Assembly: GCA_013140495.1 (NCBI GenBank)
Contig: JABFSR010000032.1
Span: 1 to 36,227, forward strand
Source: Verrucomicrobiota bacterium
GTDB lineage: Bacteria > Verrucomicrobiota > Verrucomicrobiia > Limisphaerales > JADLHS01
DNA: 36,227 bases
Direction: 5' to 3'
Part shown: one piece after another, positions 14,295 to 22,901 of the stretch
Layout of the letters: each line of letters starts with the position of its first letter
How positions within the stretch are numbered: the first letter of the stretch is position 1
Notes under the pieces: generated by a model
The model's database searches: none
The model's input: the letters and a program-made list of their open reading frames with translations, nothing else
What the model was told of the DNA's origin: nothing
Program-made: the position numbers and the translations under genes

Positions 14295-16694
14295 CTATTT
14301 CACCGGGACCAGAATGGCGCGATCGAGCCAGACGGATTTCACTGCTTCGTTGTTTGGATGCCCCATCCACAAACGCGAATAGGAACTGAGTTCCATCGTC
14401 CCGACGAGATACGAATGATAACCCGCTGCTGTTTCCGAGACCTTGATCAGACGTTCTGAAATGTATTTGCCCAATGGCCCATCGTGAACCCGCGCGCTGA
14501 ACGCGGCTGCGTCAGGCTTCGCCCCATCCGCAGCCTCGATGCGAACAACGTAATAAACCTTGTAGCGTCCTGGTTTGAAGGAAGCCGGAAGTTTTCCACC
14601 ATGTATTTCCATCGCCCCGCGCGTGCCGCCGGGACCGGCGGTCATCCGGATCGCGACACCGTCAGAGGCGGCGGAATCAGCAGCCGGCCTGGCACGATCT
14701 GCTTCTCGGAAAATAATCGCACGATCATCCTGCACGCTGATTGCACGGTTGCGATCCTCCGCTGGCAGATCGTCCGGCAGCGCCAAACTCGCATGACGTT
14801 TCGCCGGCTCATACAGCGATTCATCCGGATCGCTGCCAACTTCGGCTGCAAAGTCGGCCGGCTTCTGTCCGGCCTCACGCATCAGCGTCATCGGTGTCCA
14901 ACCTACCGGTCCGGGTTCGTTCACTGTCGCAATCCATTGTGCTGCGTAAGCCTTGCGGGAGGGATTGATCGGCCACTTTGCTCCGAGTTCACGACACTCG
15001 CGCTGCAAACCGGTCCATTGCGACAACCAGAGATAGCTGATCGGCAGTCGCGCCTGGCGAACGCGCCAAACGTGATCCGGGTTTCCACGAGCCGCGTCCT
15101 CGGCCTGTTGCCACAACTGTTCCGCCTTCACCAACGTCGGGAAGCGCAAATAAGGACTCGCATCCGGATGGCCAATGCCGACGTAGTAAGGCTGCGCCGC
15201 TTTGCTGATCAGATCAAGATGCTGGAGAATAAAGCGCGCCGATGGTTTGCCGTAGTAAGCCTCAACGAATTCGCGAACCAGCTTGTGGTCGTCCTGATAA
15301 GGATTCCAAAGCAACTGCGCGAGCACCCACGCGCGCAACTCCGACATCTCGCCGCTGGACGATTGATAAGCGCCTTGCTCGAACAAGCCAACCACGCCGT
15401 TGCGATGGAAGAAACGCACGTTGGGTCCAACCACGTAATAATTCGGAAACGGCAGCAGGTAATGTGAGAAGTCCGTGGTGTAGTCCCAGATGTAGAGCCG
15501 GTCGGTGAGCCGATGCCAGTCGCGGATGTCGCGCGCGAAAAGTTCGTTGCTCGGGTCGGTGAGCGGCTTGGCAAAATTGCACTCGATGGAGCAAAGCCGG
15601 ATGATCACGTTGCGGCGCGGGCGCAAAGTCTTCGGTGCTTTGCGCGTGTATTGATAAGCCAGCGTGTCCACCAGCACGTTCGGAAACTCCGGTTCAATTT
15701 TTTCCGCGACGTAGTTCACCAGTTCCAGCAGCGATCCGGCGTGCGTGCCCTCGCGCTCGTCCACAGCGGCACAACGCTCACATTCACACGCGCCGGCATG
15801 ATCATTCTGTGAAACGGAAATAATGTTGGCATCCGGCGATTCCCGCAGCCATGCCTTCACACGGTCCACGATGAAATCGCGCAACTGCGGATCGGTTGTG
15901 CAAAGTTGCGCGCCCTCCGACACCCGCTTGCCCTTCACGAGCGAGAACCATTCGGGGTGCGTTTTGAAATTTTGGGCGGGCGGGACGAGCGGATAAAACG
16001 TGTGAACGAATCCTTTGTAGATCATTTGCCCGCCGTGTTTCTCTTTCAGTCTCGCCGTCGCGCTGGTCGAACCGTTGCGCGCCGCCCAGTCGCCGTCGAA
16101 CGCAGGAAACCAGAATGGATCGCGATACTCGAACGCCGGCTTGCCGCGCGAGTTCAGCCTGCCGAGACTCAGCGAGCTTCGTTTCGGAATGTGCGTAAAC
16201 CACGGTGCGTAGTAGCGGACGCCAAGCTCGTCCTGCAGGAAACGATATACCGCATAGAGCGTCCCACGCGGACGACCACCGGCCAGCAAAAGCCGCCCGT
16301 CCTGGGTGCGAATGGCGTATTCCTCGCCGCCGAACTTTGAAAGATCAACTTCTGGAAAAAGTTTTACAACGAGCGGTCCGGAACCAACGATGATGGCGGA
16401 TTCAGGCACACTGTCCGTCAACTCGCGCGTCTCGAACGTCGCCCCGGTGATCTGCTTGAGCATCGAAGACAGTTCCTCAGCGGCGGTGCGCTCCGCAGGT
16501 GTTGCTCCGGGTTGCGTCACGATCACGCAACGAGCGATTCCTCCCGAGGCAATCTGCATCTTTGCCTGGGCAGGCAACAATGCGAGCGTCAACGCGAGCG
16601 CAGTGAGGAACTTCAACGCAGGAGATGCATGGAGGAACGTGAGTGATCTGGTAAAAGTCGGGCTGCTGCCGGCGGAGTGGTTGTCTCGCTTCAT
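14295..16694 (-). CDS. DUF4838 domain secreted protein, glycosidase-like
   Basis: 799 residues. A signal peptide ends near residue 45 (FLTALALTLALLPAQA). Residues about 50-150 form the small alpha/beta domain found before catalytic barrels of GH20 and GH67 enzymes (AAEELSSMLKQITGATF, LLLAGGRPRGTLYAVYRFLQDELGVRYYAP). The following 350 residues match DUF4838: HPEWFSLVKGKR, QLCTTDPQLRDFI, ISVSQNDHAGACECERC and IWDYTTDFSHYLLPFPN. The cysteine pair CECERC might bind metal or form a disulfide. The C-terminal 200 residues look like a beta-rich binding domain. The family is related in fold to alpha-glucuronidases and hexosaminidases, but its substrate is unknown. It lies 83 bases downstream of iolG. 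Confidence 0.87.
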   Translation of the reverse strand: MKRDNHSAGSSPTFTRSLTFLHASPALKFLTALALTLALLPAQAKMQIASGGIARCVIVTQPGATPAERTAAEELSSMLKQITGATFETRELTDSVPESAIIVGSGPLVVKLFPEVDLSKFGGEEYAIRTQDGRLLLAGGRPRGTLYAVYRFLQDELGVRYYAPWFTHIPKRSSLSLGRLNSRGKPAFEYRDPFWFPAFDGDWAARNGSTSATARLKEKHGGQMIYKGFVHTFYPLVPPAQNFKTHPEWFSLVKGKRVSEGAQLCTTDPQLRDFIVDRVKAWLRESPDANIISVSQNDHAGACECERCAAVDEREGTHAGSLLELVNYVAEKIEPEFPNVLVDTLAYQYTRKAPKTLRPRRNVIIRLCSIECNFAKPLTDPSNELFARDIRDWHRLTDRLYIWDYTTDFSHYLLPFPNYYVVGPNVRFFHRNGVVGLFEQGAYQSSSGEMSELRAWVLAQLLWNPYQDDHKLVREFVEAYYGKPSARFILQHLDLISKAAQPYYVGIGHPDASPYLRFPTLVKAEQLWQQAEDAARGNPDHVWRVRQARLPISYLWLSQWTGLQRECRELGAKWPINPSRKAYAAQWIATVNEPGPVGWTPMTLMREAGQKPADFAAEVGSDPDESLYEPAKRHASLALPDDLPAEDRNRAISVQDDRAIIFREADRARPAADSAASDGVAIRMTAGPGGTRGAMEIHGGKLPASFKPGRYKVYYVVRIEAADGAKPDAAAFSARVHDGPLGKYISERLIKVSETAAGYHSYLVGTMELSSYSRLWMGHPNNEAVKSVWLDRAILVPVK

Positions 16695-16777
16695 CTCCGC
16701 GATTATCTACTGGACCTCAAGAGGGTCAAGTTGTTGATCACAGCGACGGAAGCTATGAGACCCACGAAAATGAGTGA

Positions 16778-17797
16778 TCAATAAATCTCACTCACCTTCA
16801 CCGGCCGGTTTTCCTGCAGTGACTTTTTAGCCGCGAGGCCCAGCACAACAGCCATCAATCCATCTGTGCCACCCACCGAAGGCGTGGTTCCGTTCTGAAT
16901 GCAATCAACAAACTGGCGCAACTCCACAACGTAGGCTTCCGCGTAGCGTTCCAGGAAAAAATACTGCGGCTTGGACGAGGAGACGGATTCCGCATTGAGC
17001 AGGACGTGATTGTCAGACGTGCGATTGGCCACGGCCACCATGCCCGCCGCGCCAAATACCTCCACGCGCTGGTCGTAGCCATAAACCGCCCGCCGGCTGT
17101 TATCAATCGTCGCCAACGCGCCATTCTTCAGACGGAGAGTCACGACGCAGGTATCCACATCGCCAGCACGACCGATCTCCGGATCCACAAGTGAATCGCC
17201 AATCGCGAAAACTTCAACCGCCTCGCTGCCGCTGAGAAATCGCACCATGTCGAAGTCGTGAATCGTCATGTCGAGGAAGATGCCGCCGGAAACTTTCACA
17301 TAGGAAAGCGGAGGCGGAGCCGGATCGCGGCTGGTAATCCGAACCAAATGAGGTGCGCCCACTTTTCCTGCAGCCACCAGTTCACGAGCTTTGGCGAAAC
17401 TGGGATCGAAGCGGCGGTTGAAGCCGACCTGGAATTTGACGCCAGTTTTGCTGACAGCATCAAGCGCTTGTTGGATACGTTGCAAATCCAGATCAATGGG
17501 CTTCTCGCAGAAGATGTGTTTTCCCCGTGCTGCGGCCTCCTGAATAATTTCTGCGTGCGTGTCGGTGGCCGTGCAAATCGCGACGGCATCAATGCCGGGC
17601 GCGGCCAGCAACTGACGATAATCAGCCGTGGCCAAAGGAACGTGGAACTGGCCGGCCACTTCCTGGGCGGCGGCAAGGTTCACGTCCGCCACGCCGGCCA
17701 GTCGCGCACCGGTGATGCGTGTGGCAAGGTTCTCCGCGTGAATTTTGCCGATTCTTCCGGCGCCAATGACTCCGAGATTGATGTTTTTAGTGGTCAC
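16778..17797 (-). CDS. iolG: myo-Inositol 2-dehydrogenase
   Basis: 339 residues. NAD-binding GAGRIG at 12-17, EKP at 97-99 and DMTIHDFDM with Asp175 and His179 give the Lys-Asp-His set of inositol dehydrogenases. It oxidises myo-inositol to scyllo-inosose in the cytoplasm, the first step of the pathway. The start is a GTG at 17797, nine bases after iolE; the reading frame has no better start. It lies downstream of iolE, iolD, iolC and iolB on the same strand, which makes the specific call firmer than for a lone Gfo/Idh/MocA protein. A scyllo-inositol or other polyol specificity cannot be excluded. Confidence 0.88.
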   Translation of the reverse strand: MTTKNINLGVIGAGRIGKIHAENLATRITGARLAGVADVNLAAAQEVAGQFHVPLATADYRQLLAAPGIDAVAICTATDTHAEIIQEAAARGKHIFCEKPIDLDLQRIQQALDAVSKTGVKFQVGFNRRFDPSFAKARELVAAGKVGAPHLVRITSRDPAPPPLSYVKVSGGIFLDMTIHDFDMVRFLSGSEAVEVFAIGDSLVDPEIGRAGDVDTCVVTLRLKNGALATIDNSRRAVYGYDQRVEVFGAAGMVAVANRTSDNHVLLNAESVSSSKPQYFFLERYAEAYVVELRQFVDCIQNGTTPSVGGTDGLMAVVLGLAAKKSLQENRPVKVSEIY

Positions 17798-17806
17798 AAA
17801 TTAGTT

Positions 17807-18736
17807 CTAAAGATTGCAGCGCAGCAGATGTTCCCGATTGCGTTGCGCAAATGTCCTGGGCGCGCCCATCCCAGGCAGGACGTCCTGCTCCACGACAATC
17901 CAGCCCGGGTAACCGTCCCGCTTCAGTTCATCTGCGAACGCTTTGAAGTCAATGTCGCCCTTGCCGAGTTCGCAAAAAATTCCATGTTTGAGCGAATCAA
18001 AATAATTCCACTCGTTCCTACGCGATTGCTCATGCACCTCCGGGCTGCAATCCTTGAAGTGAACGTGCCAGATGCGGTCCTTGAATTGCCGGTAAGCCAT
18101 GAGCGGATCGCCGCCACCGCCGAAACGATAATGACCGGTGTCAAAACAAAGCCCGACAAGTTTTGGGTCGGTCAACTTCATGAGCTGCTCAATCTCCTGG
18201 AGCGTCTCGACAAATCCGGCCCCGTGATGGTGGAACACACAACGCAATCCGGTCTGGCGAAGAACTGCGTCGGCCACCCGGTCCACCCCCTTGCTGAAAA
18301 TTTCCCATTTCTCTTTCGACAAGCGGTGCTCCGAACGGATGCGTCCCGCGAGTTTTGTCCGCGTTGCGTCCTTGCCATTATCGTCTGCCAGCACGATGAA
18401 CGGATGCGATCCCACAGCCTCGGCCATCAAGCGTGCGGTCTTGACGGCCCGCTCCTCGCCATCCGCGTGTGCGGATTCTTGCGCAAACGCCACGGGCACA
18501 AACGCACCGAGCAAGGCCAGTCCGCGCGCCTGCAACTCACCGCGCAGTTTCGCCGGATCGGTAGGCATGAAGCCCCAATCGCCCAGCTCGGTTCCGGTGT
18601 AACCCGTCGCCTTGATCTCATCCAGGACCTGGGCATACCCGAGCGCCTTGCTGGGCAGATCAAATTCAAGCACTCCCCAGGAACAGGGCGCATTGGCTAC
18701 GGGAATCATAGAGACGGAAGTTTTTGCAGTGCTCAT
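17807..18736 (-). CDS. iolE: Inosose dehydratase
   Basis: 309 residues with a TIM-barrel fold. The N-terminal NAPCSWGVLEF (from residue 15) and the central FHHHGAGFVET are signatures of IolE, and CFDTGHYRFGGGDP-like and HVHFKDC strands carry the metal ligands. It dehydrates scyllo-inosose to 3D-(3,5/4)-trihydroxycyclohexane-1,2-dione, the second pathway step. The ATG at 18736 has GGAG six bases upstream. The gene stands between iolD and iolG; the 172-base gap to iolD holds a long inverted repeat. Confidence 0.92.
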   Translation of the reverse strand: MSTAKTSVSMIPVANAPCSWGVLEFDLPSKALGYAQVLDEIKATGYTGTELGDWGFMPTDPAKLRGELQARGLALLGAFVPVAFAQESAHADGEERAVKTARLMAEAVGSHPFIVLADDNGKDATRTKLAGRIRSEHRLSKEKWEIFSKGVDRVADAVLRQTGLRCVFHHHGAGFVETLQEIEQLMKLTDPKLVGLCFDTGHYRFGGGGDPLMAYRQFKDRIWHVHFKDCSPEVHEQSRRNEWNYFDSLKHGIFCELGKGDIDFKAFADELKRDGYPGWIVVEQDVLPGMGAPRTFAQRNREHLLRCNL

Positions 18737-18787
18737 AAAATACTCCGGCTGGAAAGGTGAAGTGACGCGGGGTCACTGCGGGTTATC

Positions 18788-18860
18788 GGAGCGCGGACCG
18801 CCGAGTCCGCGCATTGCTGGCGTCCGTTTTGGAACGCGCGGACTCGGCGGTCCGCGCTCC
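18788..18860 (+). repeat. 24-bp perfect inverted repeat between iolD and iolE
   Basis: Arms at 18788-18811 and 18837-18860 are perfect inverted copies (GGAGCGCGGACCGCCGAGTC...), separated by 25 bases. Each arm also holds a small internal hairpin (CGCGGAC/GTCCGCG). The element lies in the transcribed gap of the iol operon, so the RNA should fold into a strong stem that might slow RNase decay or reduce read-through. There is no run of T after it, so it is not a typical rho-independent terminator. It resembles the other GGAG-to-CTCC flanked hairpin elements in the window. Confidence 0.85.
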
Positions 18861-18908
18861 TTTCCTTTCGACTGCGCCACACTACGCGATAACCACAAAA
18901 CCAAGCCT

Positions 18909-20771
18909 TCACAGATAATATCGCTCCCTGGTTTTGGCGCGTTCGTAATTCTTGCGCGCCTTTTTGACGGAGGCACTGGTGGAAACTTCCGCAATGGATA
19001 CGTCCCACCAGGATTCGTAGCCGGGCACGCGTTGTTCGAGACTGGTTTCAACCACGATGACAGTCGTCTTCGTCTGCTTCCGGGCTTCGGCCAGTGCAGC
19101 ATTCAATTCAAGAATGTCCTTCGCGGTGATGACGTGTGCGCCAAGGCTGCGCGCGTTCGCGGCGTAATCCACGGGCACCGGTGCACCGTCAAGTTGCGCG
19201 GTCTTTGCGTTTCGAAACCGGTAACGCGTACCAAAGCCGCCGCTCCCGATTGCACGCGACAGTCCGCCAATGCTCTGGAAGCCGTGATTGTTGAGCATCA
19301 CGACCGTTAGCTTGTAGCCTTCCTGAATCGCGGTGACCAGCTCCGAGGTCATCATCAGCCATGAGCCGTCGCCGATCATCACATACACCTCGCGATCCGG
19401 CGCGGCCATCTTCACGCCCAAGCCGCCAGCAATTTCATAGCCCATGCACGAGTAACCATATTCCATGTGGTAGCCCTTGGGATCGCGGGTGCGCCAGAGC
19501 TTGTGTAAATCCCCTGGCAGACTGCCCGCCGCGCCCATCACCACATCCTGCGGACGCGCAAAGGCATTCACTGCGCCGACTACGGCGCCCTGGTTCACAG
19601 GCAGGCCGGTGTCCAAATTGTAAAGGCGTTCCACTTCCTTATCCCAAGTGCGGTTGAATTTTTGTCCCCGCTGACGGTAAGCGCCGCTGACCTGCCACCC
19701 GCGCAGTGCCTTGCTCAAGGCATCCACGGCCGCCCGCGCATCCGCCACCACCGGCAACGCGGAACGTTTGAATGCATCAAATTCCATCACGTTAATGCTG
19801 ATGAAACGAACCTTCGGGTTTTGAAACGCCGTGTTTGAGGCCGTGGTAAAATCGCTGTAGCGCGTGCCGATGCCGATGACGAGGTCTGCCTCGCGCGCGG
19901 TGATGTTCGCGCCGGGCGTGCCGGTGGCCCCAATCGCGCCAAGTGATTGCGGATGATCATAGCGCAACGAGCCTTTGCCGGCCTGGGTTTCCGCTACGGG
20001 AATGCCCGTTAGCTCCGCGAACTTGGCGAGCGCCGCATGGGCCTCGCTGTAAAGCACGCCACCACCCGCGACGATAAGCGGCCTCTTACTCGCGCGGATC
20101 CATTCGACGGCTCGCTTTAGCATCGTGGCTTCGGGCGCCGGGCGCGGGATATACCAGACGCGATCCGCGAAAAGTTCCACGGGATAATCGAACGCCTCCG
20201 TCTGCACATCCTGTGGCAACGCCAGCGTCACCGCGCCGGTCTCGGCCTGTGAAGTAAGCACCCGCATGACTTCCGGCAACGAGTTCATGAGCTGGTCCGC
20301 GCGGTTGATGCGGTCCCAGTATTTGCTAACGGGCCGGAAACAATCGTTGACCGAGATGTCTTGTGACAACGGGTGTTCGAGTTGCTGCAGTACCGGGCCG
20401 ACGTTGCGGCGCGCAAAGATGTCGCCGGGCAGGAGCAACACGGGAATGCGGTTGATGGTGGCGGTAGCCGCGCCGGTCACCATGTTCGTCGCCCCGGGGC
20501 CAATGGAACTGACGCAGGCAAAGGTGCGCAGGCGGTTATTCATCTTGGCGAAGGCGGTGGCGATGTGAACCGAGCCTTGCTCGTTTTTCGTCTGGTAATA
20601 ACGGAATGCCGGATACTGTTGCAGCGCCTGGCCGATGCCCGCGATGCATCCGTGGCCGAAAATGCCAAGACACCCCGCGAAGAACGGCTGCCGCCGCCCG
20701 TCGCGTTCGACGTGTTGGTGCATCAGAAACTGAATGATCGCTTGCGCTGTGGTAAGTCGTTTCGTCTTCAT
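18909..20771 (-). CDS. iolD: 3D-(3,5/4)-trihydroxycyclohexane-1,2-dione hydrolase
   Basis: 620 residues, full length for IolD. It is a thiamine-diphosphate enzyme: the catalytic glutamate is in NEQGSVH (Glu64) and the cofactor motif runs from GDGS (residue 467) to NN (about 493). The central FAD/Rossmann-like domain reads IVAGGGVLYSEAHAAL. It opens the ring of the dione to 5-deoxy-D-glucuronate. It follows iolC by 13 bases. No key residue seems lost. Acetolactate synthase-like proteins share the fold, but the N-terminal QQYPAFRYYQTKNEQGSVH and the iol neighbours fix the identity. Confidence 0.95.
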   Translation of the reverse strand: MKTKRLTTAQAIIQFLMHQHVERDGRRQPFFAGCLGIFGHGCIAGIGQALQQYPAFRYYQTKNEQGSVHIATAFAKMNNRLRTFACVSSIGPGATNMVTGAATATINRIPVLLLPGDIFARRNVGPVLQQLEHPLSQDISVNDCFRPVSKYWDRINRADQLMNSLPEVMRVLTSQAETGAVTLALPQDVQTEAFDYPVELFADRVWYIPRPAPEATMLKRAVEWIRASKRPLIVAGGGVLYSEAHAALAKFAELTGIPVAETQAGKGSLRYDHPQSLGAIGATGTPGANITAREADLVIGIGTRYSDFTTASNTAFQNPKVRFISINVMEFDAFKRSALPVVADARAAVDALSKALRGWQVSGAYRQRGQKFNRTWDKEVERLYNLDTGLPVNQGAVVGAVNAFARPQDVVMGAAGSLPGDLHKLWRTRDPKGYHMEYGYSCMGYEIAGGLGVKMAAPDREVYVMIGDGSWLMMTSELVTAIQEGYKLTVVMLNNHGFQSIGGLSRAIGSGGFGTRYRFRNAKTAQLDGAPVPVDYAANARSLGAHVITAKDILELNAALAEARKQTKTTVIVVETSLEQRVPGYESWWDVSIAEVSTSASVKKARKNYERAKTRERYYL

Positions 20772-20784
20772 GGGATTTGATTTA

Positions 20785-21804
20785 TCAAAAACCGCCGCGT
20801 TCTTCGATGAATTTTAATGCCTCTTGTTCGTAGGCCATGAAATTGGCGCAACCGTGCCGCGTGACGACGATTGCGCCCCCCGCGTTGCCCATGCGCGCGG
20901 CCTTGTACCAATCCCAACCCTTCACGAGGCCGTAGATGAAACCGGAGGCGAAGGCATCACCAGCGCCGAGGACGTTATAGACTTCGACCGGAAAGCCGAG
21001 CACATCGGTCGGCTTGCCATCTGACGGAAAAAGCGTGGCGCCCTTCTCGCCGCGTTTTACGACAATCAGTTTGGGACCGTGGCGCTGCATGGCATGGACG
21101 GCAGTCTCCAAGTCGCCCGCGACGCGCGCCCCGGAAATTTGCGAATGGCTGACGTTGACCTGCGTTGGATCGGTTAGGTTGGCAGCTTTGCATTCATCCT
21201 CCGTGCCGAGCACGATGTCCACGAGCGGCAACGCCGCGCGCACCGTGACCCCGAAGGCACGGGCGTCGTGCCATTGGTTCGGGCGAAAATCCAGATCGAG
21301 CACCACGGTTGCTCCCGCGGCCTTGGCCTGCTCGGAGGCAAAGAGGTTGGCGCTGCGACTCGGCTCTCGGCTCAGACCGGTGCCGGAAAACTCAAACACG
21401 CGACAATCGGCGAGGGGCATTTTGAGAACGTCATCAATTGAAAGCTGGTTGTCGGCGCAATTGTCGCGGTAATAAACCAGCGGGAATTTGTCGGGCGGCT
21501 CGATGCCCAGGATCACCGCGCTAGTGCGGCTGTCCGGTTTGCGAGGGATAAATTTGGTTTCCACTCCTTCCTGCTTGAGGAAATTCAAAATGAAATCGCC
21601 CACCGGATCTTCGCCCACCGCCGTGAGCACCGCCGTTCGCAGCCCCAGGCGCTGCGCGCCGACCGCGATGTTCGTCGGCGAACCGCCGACATACGCAGCG
21701 AAAGATTTGATTTGCGGGAAGGGCGCGCCAACCTCATTTGCGTAAAGATCAATGGATGATCGGCCCATCGTAATGAGGTCAAAAGCGGGAGTTGATTTGG
21801 TCAT
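20785..21804 (-). CDS. iolC: 5-Dehydro-2-deoxygluconokinase
   Basis: 339 residues of the PfkB/ribokinase family. The N-terminal GRSSIDLYANEVGAPF and YVGGSPTNIAVGAQRLGL are the sugar-binding signature, and GAGDAF at 280-285 holds the catalytic Asp283 and anion hole. It phosphorylates 2-deoxy-5-keto-D-gluconate with ATP. It begins three bases after the iolB stop (TAG AAT ATG), so the two are coupled. The alternatives within the family (fructokinase, KDG kinase) fit less well given the neighbours and the DLYANEVG segment typical of IolC. Confidence 0.93.
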   Translation of the reverse strand: MTKSTPAFDLITMGRSSIDLYANEVGAPFPQIKSFAAYVGGSPTNIAVGAQRLGLRTAVLTAVGEDPVGDFILNFLKQEGVETKFIPRKPDSRTSAVILGIEPPDKFPLVYYRDNCADNQLSIDDVLKMPLADCRVFEFSGTGLSREPSRSANLFASEQAKAAGATVVLDLDFRPNQWHDARAFGVTVRAALPLVDIVLGTEDECKAANLTDPTQVNVSHSQISGARVAGDLETAVHAMQRHGPKLIVVKRGEKGATLFPSDGKPTDVLGFPVEVYNVLGAGDAFASGFIYGLVKGWDWYKAARMGNAGGAIVVTRHGCANFMAYEQEALKFIEERGGF

Positions 21805-21807
21805 ATT

Positions 21808-22707
21808 CTAAAGCGACTTCGCGTTGGCGGTTTTCTCCATGTCCATGGTCACCATCGGCACGCGCGGATCCAAAGTCTTCCACGTTTCCTTGATCCAAGC
21901 GTGCTCTGGATCGTCCGCATTGGCGAGCGATTGCGCGCTACCGGCGAGGAAGTTCAGATAGTAGGTTGGGTAGCCGTGTGCCGCTGCCACGGGATGGTAG
22001 CCCTCCGGCACGAGCACCACGTCGTTGTGGCGCGCCACCATCACTTCATCGAGTCGTCTATCCGAGGTATAGACGCGCTGGATGGCGTAGCCATTGGGTC
22101 GATCAAACTTGTAGAAGTAAGTTTCTTCCAGATCGGCTTCGAGCAATTTGCCTGCGGCGTCCACTCGATGCACATCATGTTTGTGCGGCGGATAAGAACT
22201 CGAACTGCCCGCAGGTGTGTAAACTTCCACGGCCACCAACCGATGACAGTCAAAGCCGGGCGGGAACAGCGAGTTGATCTGCCGGGTTGCATTGCCACCA
22301 CCGCGAATTTCCACAGCAACTTGCTCGGGCGTCACCAACCGTGGCGGATGATTTCCCTCGGATCGACACCAACCACAGGCGAGATCCACGCCATCCGCAA
22401 GCGCGGTCACGGTAAATTCGGTTTCGCGCGGCAAGTAGAGTGCGTAGGGCATGCCACGAAAGACATCCGGTCGCCGCCCAATCTTCGGCCACGAACCGCG
22501 TGAGGATTCAACCGAGCAACTGCCACCCAACACCACGAAGCCGTACTCGCACTGGCCCGTGTTACCGTGCCAGGTTTCGCCCCTGCTCATCGTGCGCGCT
22601 GTGAAACTCAAGTGCTCCCAGCCAGCAGTCTCGGGGGTCACGCGAACATATTCGCCCGGTGTTGACTTCGGATGGACGAGTAATGGCGATTCGGTTGACA
22701 TCTTCAT
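21808..22707 (-). CDS. iolB: 5-Deoxy-glucuronate isomerase
   Basis: 299 residues, a bicupin. Key strands are seen: GQCEYGFVVLGGSCSVES, YPPHKHDVHR with metal-binding histidines, and VLVPEGYHPVAAAHGYPTYYLNFLAG. It turns 5-deoxy-D-glucuronate into 2-deoxy-5-keto-D-gluconate. Two ATGs are possible (22707 and 22701, MKMSTESP); neither has a good ribosome site. The gap in front holds GC-rich hairpins, so the original leader may have been changed by repeat insertion. It is coupled to iolC downstream. Confidence 0.93.
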   Translation of the reverse strand: MKMSTESPLLVHPKSTPGEYVRVTPETAGWEHLSFTARTMSRGETWHGNTGQCEYGFVVLGGSCSVESSRGSWPKIGRRPDVFRGMPYALYLPRETEFTVTALADGVDLACGWCRSEGNHPPRLVTPEQVAVEIRGGGNATRQINSLFPPGFDCHRLVAVEVYTPAGSSSSYPPHKHDVHRVDAAGKLLEADLEETYFYKFDRPNGYAIQRVYTSDRRLDEVMVARHNDVVLVPEGYHPVAAAHGYPTYYLNFLAGSAQSLANADDPEHAWIKETWKTLDPRVPMVTMDMEKTANAKSL

Positions 22708-22743
22708 CGTTCAGGAGGTTTTTGAAACCGGTTTGAAAAGTAG

Positions 22744-22901
22744 CGGCGGGCCTCCCGGCCTGCCGTAGAGGGCGGCATCTTGCCGCCCGGATAAACCGCC
22801 CGGGAAGTAATGGCGCTCCAATTTCTCCGAGTCATTCATGGTGGCCTTGGCTTTTTCCGCCGGGCTGGAAGCCCGGCTCTACGTCAGCCAGGATGGCTGA
22901 C
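22744..22901 (+). repeat. Tandem short-loop hairpins between the aldolase gene and iolB
   Basis: Four hairpins: 22744-22765 (CGGCGGGCC-TCC-CGGCCTGCCG, one mismatch), 22770-22788 (GGGCGGCA-TCT-TGCCGCCC), 22860-22876 (CCGGGCT-GGA-AGCCCGG) and 22883-22901 (GTCAGCCA-GGA-TGGCTGAC). Loops are three bases, stems differ in sequence but are perfectly paired in three of four, and the linkers carry GTAG/CTAC. The last two hairpins lie inside the reading frame of the aldolase gene. Confidence 0.85.

Noticed and set aside
14484..15467. 327-codon plus-strand open frame within the DUF4838 gene
   Set aside because: Antisense to conserved DUF4838 sequence and without any recognisable domain.
17258..18760. 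500-codon open frame on the plus strand opposite iolG and iolE
   Set aside because: It is antisense to two clearly conserved enzymes and arises from the GC-rich third codon positions; its translation shows no domain pattern.
22712..22718. AGGAGGT on the plus strand in the gap before iolB
   Set aside because: It looks like a strong Shine-Dalgarno site, but no plus-strand gene follows; iolB is on the other strand.
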